A DNA stretch of 64,000 nt from Acholoe squamosa (lineage: Eukaryota > Annelida > Polychaeta > Phyllodocida > Polynoidae): NCBI GenBank assembly GCA_949317995.1, contig OX439052.1, positions 37,201,932 through 37,265,931 on the forward strand, read 5' to 3'. Positions within the stretch are counted from its first letter, which is position 1; every line of letters begins with the position of its first letter. Shown in pieces: positions 9,365 through 23,568 of the stretch. The notes under the pieces are model-generated. The model had not been told where the DNA came from and did no database searches. It saw only the letters and a program-made list of their open reading frames with translations. The position numbers and the translations under genes are program-made.

Positions 9365-12300
9365 CTGCAAGCAAAAGGTAATGTTAACATTGTGAGACAT
9401 TAAGTTGAACCATTGATTTATCATTACTTCTATAGTGACCAATCTGGAGTGGACCGGTTCCCGTCGGTGGTATGTGCACGCTGACATCAGCAACTTCCGG
9501 ACCTGGTCTCGGGGCCACACTTGTTCCCGGCAGGTCATCTAGTTTGGTTGTATGGTATCCAGCTGAATATCGCGAGATATTCCGAGATCCGGTCTAACAT
9601 GGCCGCCCCCATACAATGAACATGAAATCTCGCTATATAGTGAGCGAACAGAAGATTTTTTCCATTTCAAACTAAAACTGTATTAACTTTTACTTCAAAA
9701 CTTTGATAAGCACAGCTTAAATGAATACAACTAAGATCAAAAGACTCCTTCCCTTATGTAGTCAAAGCATCATGTCTTTATTCTGGTTTTGAATTAATTT
9801 GGTATCTGTATACCGGATTCGACCTAATTAGTGCACGCACCCTAATAAGCGCAAACCCCTCTTTTTGGTCATTTTTCAAACTAGAAATTACCCCAAATTT
9901 TCTGATTTTTAAGCTCACTTAAACTCTTAACTACTGGACATCCATTTTACATATTTTCTAAGCACACAGTGCGCTAATTAGGTCGAAAACGGTACTCATC
10001 ATCTTACTGGAAATGAGCCAGAGTAATTGCTTACCAGGGTCAAGTATGAGTGCAGTGCCTGCGCGGATCCATCGATCAGTCGAACCCTCGGTGGCCATTG
10101 GCAATGTGAAGGCGCACACTTGACGGGCGCGGTTCATGAAGACTGGACATTCATAGTATGTCCGTAGTGGAGGTTCTTGGTTCTCACCCTCTGCACCCTC
10201 CTCTTTGTGTTTCTTTTCATGGCGGCGGCGAGCCTCCTCTCGCTCTGCTTCCAATTTTGCATCGAGCTCTGATTTCAGAATGGGACGGACATAGACGCTG
10301 GGAATGCCATTCAGGTCAGAACTGCAACAGAAAGGGGTTTACACATGTTAAAATGTGGTCATAACTCTGAATCGAGATCTGCTTTATCTTTACCATTCGA
10401 GGATTACATAACTTTTGAGGATGGCATAATGCACCAAAGTTTATTTGTTTTCCTGATGCACCAATTTAGCCCGAGTAAGCTGGTAAGCAATTTTCAGCCT
10501 AAGTGACTTTCATAATTCAGTAAAGCAGCAAAACCCTGAATACTCACATCATATTAGCTTCACGGAGAGCATTCTTCTTTGTATCCCACATGGCTCCCTC
10601 TAGTGACAGGTTTCTCACATAGATGGCACCCTCGTCACGGATAGGGTAACTATCCTCGTCAAAGCTACGTGATACATCTGCTGCCAGTACAATCTGTGAG
10701 AAAGCATAACATGTTCATGAACCCTTTAAGTGCCATATCCTTCTTTGATGGATTATTTCATATTAGTACAAACACCCCATAGCCACGATACTACAGCGCA
10801 GATCATCTTCCCATAACATCTCCCGATCAACACCCCTGCAACATTCAGTGATTTTAAGTCCTTTAGAGTCAAATTAAATGAAATAAATGTAGAGATGAAC
10901 TTCTGGAAGAAATTTTCATTGATTCAACCTTTCAAGGGTGTCTCCTATGAGGAAGGACCCCTCGGATTGGACCAATGGAAATATATTCCACTGTCGTTAA
11001 CCTCTGTCAATTCATACCATTTGGGCATAATGATCTGTTACTGCAGCTAGGGCAGGCACCCCAGGCCTGCATCATTATATTATCTTTGAATTTATATCAA
11101 TTTAGAATTCAAATATAGTCCTGTAGTAAAATTCATGGGGTCTAATTTTTATACCATGATATAAATTAACATCGGGTGACCAAAATCATGTATGTATTAC
11201 ACATAGATACTTACATCATCTACCAATGTGTTAGTTAGAACTGCCTTCTCCTGACATAGAGCAGTGAACAGTGCGCCTGGGTTGACGAGTCCTCCGAGCC
11301 ACACCGCACGCAGGGAGCCGTGTGATACGGGCGTCTCATGGCCATCCCTGAATATGGGCACCATGCCTTGTTTTACCCATACGTGCATCTGGGCATAGCG
11401 CTTCTTCATATCTGTGAATGGGAGATATAAACCAATGAAATATATCAAAAATAGCCATACCAAAACCCAAAGAAATTATGCTTATCAATGAGTATCATCT
11501 AGTCTTCTTCTTAAGATATTTTTAGAACTAGATTTACATTTTGTTTGTTTTAAAATTGTGTATGAAAAGTATTATTTTTTCAAAGCAACTGATATTTTCA
11601 TTAGACAATACTCTACAGCTTAAGTTCCTAGTATAAAGTCAGTGCCATACTAATGAAAAATTGTGAAAAGGGAAACAGTTCTTAAGAATCTCTATACTAC
11701 AGCAATATGGGCTATTAATGATAGAGCAGTAAGAATGAAAGCCAGTGATCACAGGGGCTATCTCTGTGCAATGGCAACCCCTTATTGGCACAAGGTGCGG
11801 TTTTTATACACTACTTACTCCCTGGCTCATTGTGACATCTCTGTACACTACTCATGCACTTCCTGATACAGTCACATATCTGTACACTACTCACTCCCTG
11901 ATACACAGTCACATCTCTGTACACTACTCCCTCCCTAATACACAGTCACATCTCTGTACACTACTCACTCCCTGATACACAGTCACATTTCTGTACACTA
12001 CTCACTCCCTGATACACAGTCACATCTCTGTACACTACTCACTCCCTGATACACAGTCACATCTCTGTACACTACTCACTCCCTGATACACAGTCACATC
12101 TCTGTACACTACTCACTCCCTGATACACAGTCACATCTCTGTACACTACTCCCTTCCTGATACACAGTCACATTTCAGTACACTACTCACTCCCTGATAC
12201 ACAGTCACATTTCTGTACACAACTCACTCCCTGATACACAGTCACATATCTGTACACTACTCATTCCCTGATACACAGTCACATTTCAGTACACTACTCA

Positions 12301-15300
12301 TTCCCTGATACACAGTCACATCTCTGTACACAACTCACTCCCTGATACACAGTCACATCTCTGTACACTACTCACTCCCTGATACACAGTCACATCTCTG
12401 TACACTACTCCCTTCCTGATACACAGTCACATTTCTGTACACTACTCACTCCCTGATACACAGTCACATCTCTGTACACAACTCACTCCCTGATACACAG
12501 TCACATCTCTGTACACTACTCACTCCCTGATACACAGTCACATCTCTGTACACTACTCCCTTCCTGATACAGTCACATTTCTGTACACTACTCACTCCCT
12601 GATACACAGTCACATCTCTGTACACTACTCACTCCCTGATACACAGTCACATTTCTGTACACTACTCACTCCCTGATACACAGTCACATTTCTGTACACT
12701 ACTCCCTTCCTGATACACAGTCACATTTCAGTACACAACTCACTCCCTGATACACAGTCACATTTCAGTACACAACTCACTCTCTGATACACAGTCACAT
12801 TTCTGTACACTACTCACTCCCTGATACACAGTCACATTTCTGTACACTACTCACTCCCTGATACACAGTCACATTTCTGTACACTACTCACTCCCTGATA
12901 CACAGTCACATTTCTGTACACTACTCACTCCATGATACACAGTCACATTTCTGTACACAACTCACTCCCTGATACACAGTCACATCTCTGTACACTACTC
13001 ACTCCCTGATACACAGTCATATTTCTGTACACAACTCACTCCCTGATACACAGTCACATCTCTGTACACTACTCCCTCCCTAATACACAGTCACATTTCT
13101 GTACACAACTCACTCCCTGATACACAGTCACATCTCTGTACACTACTCCCTCCCTGATACACAGTCACATTTCAGTACACTACTCCCTCCCTGATACACA
13201 GTCACATTTCTGTACACTACTCACTCCCTGATACACAGTCACATTTCAGTACACTACTCCCTCCCTGATACACAGTCACATTTCTGTACACTACTCACTC
13301 TCTGATACACAGTCACGTCTCTGTACACTACTCCCTCCCTGATACACAGTCACATTTCTGTACACTACTCACTCCCTGATACAGTCACATTTCTGTACAC
13401 TACTCACTCCCTGATACACAGTCACATTTCTGTACACTACTCACTCCCTGATACACAGTCACATTTCTATACACAACTCACTCCCTGATACAGTCACATT
13501 TCTGTACACTACTCACTCCCTGATACACAGTCACATTTCTGTACACTACTCACTCCCTGATACACAGTCACATTTCTGTACACTACTCACTCCCTGATAC
13601 ACAGTCACATTTCTGTACACTACTCCCTCCCTGATACACAGTCACATTTCTGTACACAACTCACTCCCTGATACACAGTCACGTCTCTGTACACTACTCC
13701 CTCCCTGATACACAGTCACATTTCTGTACACTACTCCCTGATACACAGTCACATCTCTGTACACAACTCACTCCCTGATACACAGTCACATCTCTGTACA
13801 CAACTCCCTCCCTGATACACAGTCACATTTCTGTACACTACTCCCTCCCTGATACACAGTCATATTTCTGTGTATTACTTACTCTCTGATACACAGTCAC
13901 ATCTCTGTACACTACTCACCCACTGGTTCAAAGTGAATTAGAGTAGACAGTTCATCCCCTCCCCAAGCACTGCTAGGGAAAAAACACAAAAGGAAACACA
14001 GAATAAAAAAGAATTAGTTTAAAGGGGCTGAAAGTTAAACATACGTAGTTGCCAAGAGGCGAGACTGTGTGTGCTTGGCTGTGTATTGGGGTGGAGCCAG
14101 GCGGCAGGAACATGCTCTGCATCCAGACTCTTGATGATCTCACGGAGGTCATAGTGGAAGGCCTCGGGGCCGGCCAGCAGCGACTGGTGGATCTCATGTA
14201 CGTTCTGCCTGATGTGGCACAGTAGGGAGTTCAGCCACATGCACTCCTGTAATTGAAGTAAGGGGAAGATGGTGTGACAGAGGTGTAAACACAGAGTTAG
14301 CAAGCAAATGCATTTCCTTATTAAGAGAAAGACATGTTCCTAAAGGAACTCTCTGGTTCAACTGCCTCCTATTATAAACTTATATACATAAGTGACCAAA
14401 ATATAACATCATGAAGGGCAAATGCAGCAAAACCTCGAACAATAGACATTAGGCACCGTTAAGGTTGCCCTCTACACAAGCTTTAAATCTTTCTGTTATG
14501 AATATCTTAACCAAGCCATTAACTATAACTTAGAAAAAAAAAAAAAAAAAAGGGAATTAAAAATCACAGCAGGGCAACTCTTACCTGAAGCAGTACAAAA
14601 CCAATGGTCTCTGGCATGAGAATACTATCCTCAGACGCCACGCTGACAACCGAGGGGCGATGATACGGGAAATCATAGTCATGGCGCATGGCATCCTCTG
14701 GTACATGTCCGAGGTCCAGTAGAGGTGGCAGCTGTTCTAGCACCGAGTCCAAGATGGCACGTAGCCTCAGCAGGTTTATTGGCTTCTTGTGAGAGGCCTG
14801 GATGTCTCCAAGGTCCATGTTCTGAGCTTCATACAGGTTCTCCAGACAGCGCAGGAACTCTGTAGATCTGTATGCAGGGAAGGAGTAGTAAAAATGCTAT
14901 TTTAAGCTTATAGTAAAGTTTTACGGAATGCATGTCCAATGATGAATTAAACCAACTGGTCACCATAATGCATGAATGCATGGATGCAAGTCTGACGGGT
15001 CTACTCGGTAGGGCTGCAGGTAGGTGTCACGCTAAATTTGGTGTAGTTTTTAAGCGAGTTTGGTCAGAACTTTTTCATTACGCTTTATGTTGTTCTACAC
15101 AATAAGTGCACATAAAAACTGGATATTTTTTTTTCTTTCTAATATGAAAATCACTTAAGGTAAGGGGGTCTGTACTTTTAAGATTATGTGTGCTTATCCT
15201 ACCAGAAGGTCAAATATGGTAGCTGAGAATTTATGGAAGTCCATAAACTTACAGTGCTTCATTAACACTTCGCTCCACATTACTGAAGAGGTTGAGGCCC

Positions 15301-18300
15301 TTGAGGGTGGCCACCTCTCCTGTCATCTTCTCCTCAAACCAAGCACCATAGTTCTCAGGATCTGTAACACATTAAGAAAGGGAATATTTGTTCAATTCTC
15401 ATTTGTTTGGTCGGAATTTATCCATTACGTTATGGTACTATTTTATAGATAACTATACATGTCAAACACCGCTCTATCAGGAAAGCTTTGATGAAGAAAA
15501 GATGGCCCCAAATGTTGTCCTGAGTTTGGTCATGATGCAAATTTTAACCAGAAAAAAAGCATAAAAAGGATATTCGAAAACTCATTCTTCTATAAAATTC
15601 TGGCAAGTCTGTTCATACCATACATATCTGAGGTAAAAAAAGAAGCTTTGTTGCAAAATGAAGACAATCAAGTAGTTAAATCCTAAGTTAAATAAATTGG
15701 AGTAAAAAATATGTACTCACCAACATTAGCGGGTGGGGTGGGTATGTTCATGGAGCCGACCCGGGCCGTCTCCTCCTGACCGTCAATGATGGCGGGCAGC
15801 ACGTGGTTGACAAGGGCACAGATGTAGCGCTTATCCCACACACTACACACCAGCTGACTGTACACAGCCTATAGGGTGATATATAGAGCAATGTGTGGTT
15901 AGCATATATGGGACATTTCATTCTCTAATCATTTAACCCTTTAAAGGCTGCTAATGCATAAGTGCATCAAGCCCATTGGTTGACAGGATGCACTAATGAA
16001 GTGGACCAGAGAATGGTACGAAGTTTTAACATTAGTGCTTACAGTGGAAGAGAGCAAAAACATTATTTTGTGGTGAGAAAACTACATTTTACACAGAGTT
16101 GATAGCTAAATGTGTGTGTAGGTGTCCACAGGGATATGAGGCAGATCAATAGAGCAAATGAAGACTAGAGATGCCCAAACTTGATAACAGTTAAAGTTTT
16201 AAGCAGCATGTCCTTTCTGAAATATCCTGAAGAAAGATAACTTACATCGCACACAGCCTTGCATGCTTTTTGGATCAGTGCATTGGCGCTGACCTCATTG
16301 AAGTGTGCAGAGCTAACAATGTCGATGATGTGTACGAGCTGAGCACGAGTGAGCGGATAAAACTGTGACATGCCACGTGTACCTGACGTAAGCAAAGTGA
16401 GAACAGTGAGATAAAGGGGTGATCTTATTTTATACATTATGTGCACAGCGAATAGTTATAGTGAAGAGCAAACTATCATAGTACCTCATGCATAGGATGC
16501 ACCCTGAGTTGAAAGAAAATCTATAAAAGAAACCTGATTTTGGGCAGTTTAGTACTAATGTAGCGTTTTTCTTTACCACCTATAATGTGCGCCCCATCAT
16601 TTGGGATGTTCTATAAGGTGTAGCAAGCATCAGATTCGCGTAGAAGCGGCGCCTTATGTGCAAGGTACTACATTAGGTTGTTATAGCCTTGTTATATTTG
16701 GAAAAATTTCAATGTCGACAAGTGACAGTATCTGGGAAAATGCCACAGATACTCATCTGTGCTTTGTGAAAAATGTCATAATGTGCAAGAAACTGTAGCT
16801 GTGAGAAGCAATATCAGGATATATCACATACATGTCATATCAAAAGGGCTAAATGAAAGTTAGGGACAGGAGAGTACCTACAGCTCCCATTTGCTAACTA
16901 TTTTATAATAGGCATCCCTCTGATAGTTCCCAGCTAGCACAGATTTGCTTGTTTTTTTCCAGATCCGAGGAGGTGAGGGCTGACTATATCCGTCAACCCA
17001 TACCCATATTTGAGACCGTGGTGGTTCTTGAGGCAAATATGGTCATCATAGAAAAACTGCACTGTATATAAACTAACCGAGCATCTGCCTTGCCATGAGA
17101 AGTCCCTGGATAACGCCGACAGCAAAGACAGTCTGTTTGATGTGGATATTGTGTTCTTTGATCTTGCCCCACGATGTCTGTGGAATGGTCTTCAGCGAGA
17201 TGGCAATAGCTACAAAATAGAGAATATGTAAATTATCATAAATCATGTTGTAATTGTCTCTCATTTTGGGAATACTGGATCTGCCACGGATATTAGGATT
17301 ATTTTTTTAATCTTTTTTTTCCGTGAAGGTCAGATGCATTATCCTAGTCGAGTCAAAACTCTGATTTGGGGCAAACCGTTGTAAGGGCTACACATATGTG
17401 CAGGAATATGCCAAAAGTGATGAGTGGGGTCATTCAATTAAAAAATAAACACTGTCATGAAATAGTTCTGGTGCTTTAGATACTAATTATCCAAATAGTA
17501 AGATAGAAAGTGTGAGCATCAAAAGCTGACATCAATGAACATGAATTGTAAGAGCTGAACAAAACAACACGGCCAACTAACAGTTAACATTCAACAAGCT
17601 TAACTTCAAAGTTTTGTTATTATCAACTGCACCATCTTCTAGTTTCTTCCATGCACTCATAGGTACAGCTTTCAAAAACACTGTGATGACTGAAAATGGA
17701 ATATTTCAATGTCTGTTGGTATTTATTCTAAGAAAAGAAAAAGAGAAGATTGGTACAGATATATTAACAGCTCTGGCTGTGGGAGGAAGGTCTCCACTTC
17801 GTGCTCCTAAAGGCAGATATATTAACTAAACTGATAACTGTCTCCAGGGTAATGAAGGGCCAAATATAAAAATATTCAATTTGACTATACTGAAGGGTCA
17901 TACGGTGAACATATTTATTTGATAAATGCAGCTTATAAATCCTGCCTTTGGGTGGCAGCATAGCGTCTAAGCCGACCATGTACAGAATTTTTTTTCCTGG
18001 TTTCCTCCATCATCCTCCAAAAGTGGGTGTTCCGCCGCGTCGGTCGTGTTTGGTGCAACTGACCAACACCATACATTTACTATAATCATCTTCTTAATGT
18101 CAGTTGGTCGGGCTAGAGCCCTATGGTACACCCCTTTTACTTAAATAAAAAGAAATATATCATTGGACTTACTTGTGGCTATCAGTGCCATGACAGAGGA
18201 GCCCTTTGTAGATACTGACTTCTCCAAGCTCTCATCTCCTTCAGTCAATGGCGAGTGTAAGCGCTGTATTGCATCCCAACTCAATGTATATAAGACATGT

Positions 18301-21300
18301 AGAAGTTCTATGGGGATGTTGTCGCTCGGAGTCGCTGTCAGCCAGACACAGAACTTACTATCACTCGGCTCATCATCGTCAATAGGAGATGCTGAAAATA
18401 CCCAAAACAGTGTTTTATATTGTACAGTAAACTCTTGCAAACAATCCTGCAACCTAAGGTCAGGACAATCCTAAAAGCATATAATCATAAGTGGTTTGGC
18501 TTTGGGAATTTTAGTACTGTACATGTACTAGTGAACAGAGATGCTATCAACAGCCACCGTGGAAGCTAAAGTAATTTTTCACACCCTGTTTCAACCATGT
18601 TCCCAATCTCCCTGAATAAAATGCAATCTTTGCCAAACCGTATCAAGGCTTGAAGCAATACTAACCTCTTGATTTGTTGAGTCTCTGAAGTTGGAAGCGG
18701 AGGTCCCGGAAGAATTTCTCATTGCCAAGGTTGAGTTTGTCGATGACCACCCATGAGTTTTCTCGCTCAGCTGTATCAATCGCCTCCTGGGCGGCTACCT
18801 CACGTCCTTCACCCATTACTACCACTTCTATGCCAATGCCTTGACTCTGTGGAATTAGAAAAATTTGCTATGTTTAAATATGTACAGTTTTTCTTTTATT
18901 CTCAACCCTTATATCTATCTCTGCCTTCCCCACTGGTCCTTCTCCAGTTTTTAATCTATACAAGTGATATAAATTTAATTTTCCTCATTTCATTCTTAGC
19001 ACATTCATTTAAATTAACACAACAGCTTTCATTTTGTTGGATAATTTAGAGAACTCTAAAGCAACCAGTAGTACTTTCCTATACAAGGGAAATGCTTCAT
19101 GAAATATATTAAAACTTTCATTATATGATATATGTCTATTCTTACCTCAGCTAGTTTCTGGATGTCTTCAATGGGGGAGTGAATCATGTTCATACTCGAC
19201 AAAGTGAAGCCATCTCCGTCGACTGACTTGACCGGCAATAAGACGAGTACACCATGGTGACCGCTGTTAAGGGCATCTGTTACATGCTCCATTTTGAGGG
19301 ACCATTCCTCACCTATAGAGACAATCCCACAAGAACACTCTTTATGATATATGAACATTGAGGATTTGGTTGATGAAAAGAACCTTATTAGTATAGACAT
19401 TGAGGTTTTGGTTGATGAAAAAAATTTCCAATATGGACAGTCCAGTTTTGGTTGATGACAAAACTTACCATTATGGACATTGATGTTTTGGTTGATGAAA
19501 AAACTTAATAATATGGGCAGTCAGGTTTTGATTCATAGACCATATTCAAACTAACCAACATAATTAGTCAGATTTTGATTGATGCAAGAACTCACCAGTA
19601 TTGACATTGAGGATTTGATTGATGTGGAACTTACCGGTATGAACAGACAGGTTTTGGTTGATGTAGGATGTCATAGCGACAGGTAGTCGGTCAGGACGCA
19701 GCATACGCAGTAACAGGAGTTGGTGGAACTCTGATATGTTAGTGCTGCCCTCTGTCTCTGCCTTTGTCTCTGAAATAACAGTTACCAATTTCAGAATAAG
19801 AACATATGTACAGTGTCCTGCTCCTTGTCCTATAGCTATTCCATAATTTTGAGAGGATTGTTCATTAAGCTTTGCCTAACCAACTGCTTCACTTTCTGTG
19901 CCATGTAACTTATAAAAATATTGTTAATGGTGTGGGGGTACCAGTACAAATGTTGTCTTGACTTGCAGAGCAAACTTCTAATTACATAGTCATTCAGAAT
20001 CAAAGGATGCCTTTGTGTGTTTACAATGGTTTGAGCAGAATAACCATAACAGTTTCATTAATGACTATACACACAGAAATGTCACATCAGGAGAATTACA
20101 AGACAATTGTGAACATAATGACTAAACTAAATTGCAGAATTTTGATGCCATTATTTATATTCTTGCCAGACACAACATAAAAAAGTGCATAAAATCAGCA
20201 ACTAGAAAAGTCACACTTTCTTGGTTCATTAATCTATAGGGTTTCAAAGCAGTATAAATCCACCCACCTCCTTCTACACTTTCCTCCTGTAGAGGCAGTG
20301 GCTCCTTCTCAGGTGTCGGTGATCGATACCAGGATTTCCATTCCTCAGATAGAACTGCCATATTGACACAAAGCCCATCCAGTGGGCCCGGCATGACAGA
20401 GAGCGCCATGATGTCCTCCCACTTGTCTTCTGGCAGCCATGCTGGAGGCTCCTCCTCACACTCAAAGTCAGCCAAGGTCAAATGAAGGTCAACCCCTGGG
20501 ACACCTGTTTTATATAGGTTAAGATAAAAGTTTAGCCGAGGTCAGATGAAGGTCAACTTCTGGTACTCCTGTTTTATATAAAGATAATATAAAGTCAGCC
20601 AAGGTCAGATGAAGGTCAACCCCTGGTACTCCTGTTTTATATAGATAAAGATAATACAAAGTCAGCCAAGGTCAAGTGAAGGTCAACCCCTGGTACTCCT
20701 GTTTCATAAAAATACAACACATATACAGATGCTTTTAAAATCTTTTTGTGGAAAAAGTGTATGTTAATATACACCTACCTATGGGATGTTCACTTTTAAA
20801 GGGAGATATACTATTCAGGCGGTTGATAAATCAGACATCAGATTTCAGTAAACTGGTTGCATTTGATGGTATTTCTAACTGGAAATACCACACTAGGCAG
20901 AGGCTGGGAGAACTAATTCAGCAATTGTCTCGATGGACACTTTCTTTTTAACTCCTTCAGAATAAAATCCAAGTCAATGTAACCTACCTTGTAGGAGGAG
21001 TGAGATTTCCTCCTCTGAGAAGTGTTCTCCGCCCTCCTCCTGTACATTCAGACAGAGCAGGGTGGCAAACAGCAGGCGATGCTCCTCGTACAAACTCCTG
21101 CAAACAGCAACAAGTAGGAACAACATGTAGGAAAACATTTTCTCTGTAGCAACATGGGTCATGGTCCATATTAGGAACTTTCCCAAACTTTGGTTTAAAA
21201 GGCTACTTAACTGCTAACTGGCCAATGAATGCTTGGTCAAATAACTTCTTTTATGTTACTCTTGCGGATTATGGTATGCCAGGTGTAGGATAAACATCAA

Positions 21301-23470
21301 CTGACCAAAATTCAGCAATCTGCTGTCCCCTTTTATAGACACATCACTACTCTTCATTCAGTTCATGTCAATGTGCAGGATTTCTCTTTGTGGAGAGAAT
21401 TGGGCCAGATAGCAGGAACACCAGTGCAGCTAAGTATACATTTCCAACAAACTTACTCTTTGACTCTGTGGTAGACGAGTGATGTCAAGTTGTCAACGAT
21501 CTGTTTGATCTGGTTATCAGGTAGGTTTGTGTACTCAACGCCTTCAGTGGGGAGTAATGGTACCTCGGGTACGCTGATGATGGACGCATGGTCATCCATG
21601 TTTGTGGCTGTCCGCAGGGTAGCACTGGGCTGAGCTGTGGGATAAGTGGGTGAAGTTTAATTGATATACAAGATAATCTTGTAGCTTGTTATAGTTGAAG
21701 CTTTTTATAGTGAGAGAAAAGAAAAAATGGTTATAGTTCCACAAGATGAATGAAAATATGTCAGATAGAGCAGATATCCCATCTCAGACTAAAAACCCTT
21801 TGAGGGGACCATTCATTAGAAATTTAAACCAGACCTTCCCATGCAGACCTCTCCATATGGATATTTGAGAACTTCTGAAAGTCAACCACTATGGGTACTC
21901 TTCTAGGGTGAGGATTTTGGAAGTAGAACCCCAGAGGGGAAATAACTGAGGGAGAAAACCTCTCAAGAATCAATTTCTTGAAAGAGGCCTTTCAGAAGTC
22001 AAGGGGACACAGAGTCCCCTTATTTAAAACCTCTTTGACAGAAACCAACCCTGATGGACTATTTCTGAGACAGAGAGTGTGTCCATAGTTAATTTCTGTA
22101 AACCAAAGGAAATGAGAGGCTGACTGTAATCTTTAAGTTTTCATTATTACAGAGATAAGTTGAGGTAAGTTTAAACTCACTTTGTGTGTGTGTCTCTGGT
22201 TTGGGTGAACCAGGCTCCTCGGCTTTCTGTTCTTCTTCCTCCTCAACTGGAGCGGCAGCCGTGCTGCTGTCCACAGTCTCATCTATGTGTGAAATAAGAC
22301 ATATATGTCATCTAAAATGTTGCATCAACAGTTTCACTATGAAAAAAGGGCACAGCTGCATTAGAAATCTGTGTTTTTAAGCCTCCAAGAAAATACAGAT
22401 GAATAAAATGAAGAGAAAGACTAAATTTTGTTGAGACGTTGCTATCCTCTCTACTCTAACAGCTACCGTGTTCTGAGCCCAAACTGAAAAGTCAGTGGGT
22501 TTTATAGTGGACCCCCTCTTTGCCATGGCGACGTGATGTCATCAGGAAACATGGTAACCTGGTAGCATGGAAACCTCTTGTTGACAGCAAAGAAAAAAAG
22601 AAAGACTAAATTTTGGATGAGAAATAATGCATGGCAAGAAGTGCTAGACTGAGGTAAACATGCACAAAATATATAACATAGCATAAAGTGAGAAGTGATT
22701 GATGAAATGGGGAACATTTGAAGTATGTTTTCAATGGGTTTTCATTGATTTGTCTTACCGTAATCTCCCGTGTATAAGGCGCGTCTTATACGGGGGGTTT
22801 TAGTTCCCATTGGATCCACAAGGGGGACACCAAGACCTTTCTTTTGATATCTTACATGCCCCCTTGGTCAAAATAGGACAAAAGGGGGCCCAGTAGGGTC
22901 CGGGGTGGCCCAAGCTACACATAGGTTTTTGAATTTTGAAAATTCATCCAGTAGAACCAAAGTTATGAATTTTTCATTTTTTGGAGAATTTTCCAAAACT
23001 CTAGGTGCACCTTATACGCAGGCTGCGCCTTATATGCGGGAGATTACGGTAGTATGCCTTAGTGTCTAAACCTGTCTGATACCTAGTTATTTGTCTAATG
23101 CATAGTTGTTTGTTCATCTCATCCAATCATGTTTCTATTTGTATAGAAGTAGATGTGGTTATTTGCAATATCTCAGTCAGTAATATTTTGGCTGTATTCA
23201 AACCAAATTCTTTTTACACACACATACAAAGAAACATTGGTTAATTCAATGAAAAAACAAAACTTTATAGGACAACAAATTATAATCAAACAAACTGATT
23301 GTTATAATTTCAAAAAGAGAAAATACATTTACAATACAACCCAACAAATAATGCACACATTCCTGAGTGAGTCAAATCAATGGCAGGGTGCCTATGGAAG
23401 GATTTACAATAATTCAAACCAGTTTCATCTTGAAAATCTGTATTTGTAGGGATTACTGACTTTTCAAATG

Positions 23471-23568
<98 letters not shown>

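Noticed and set aside
11663-11975. Open frames with Tyr-Thr-Thr repeats
   Set aside because: They run into the 37-bp minisatellite and change frame each unit.
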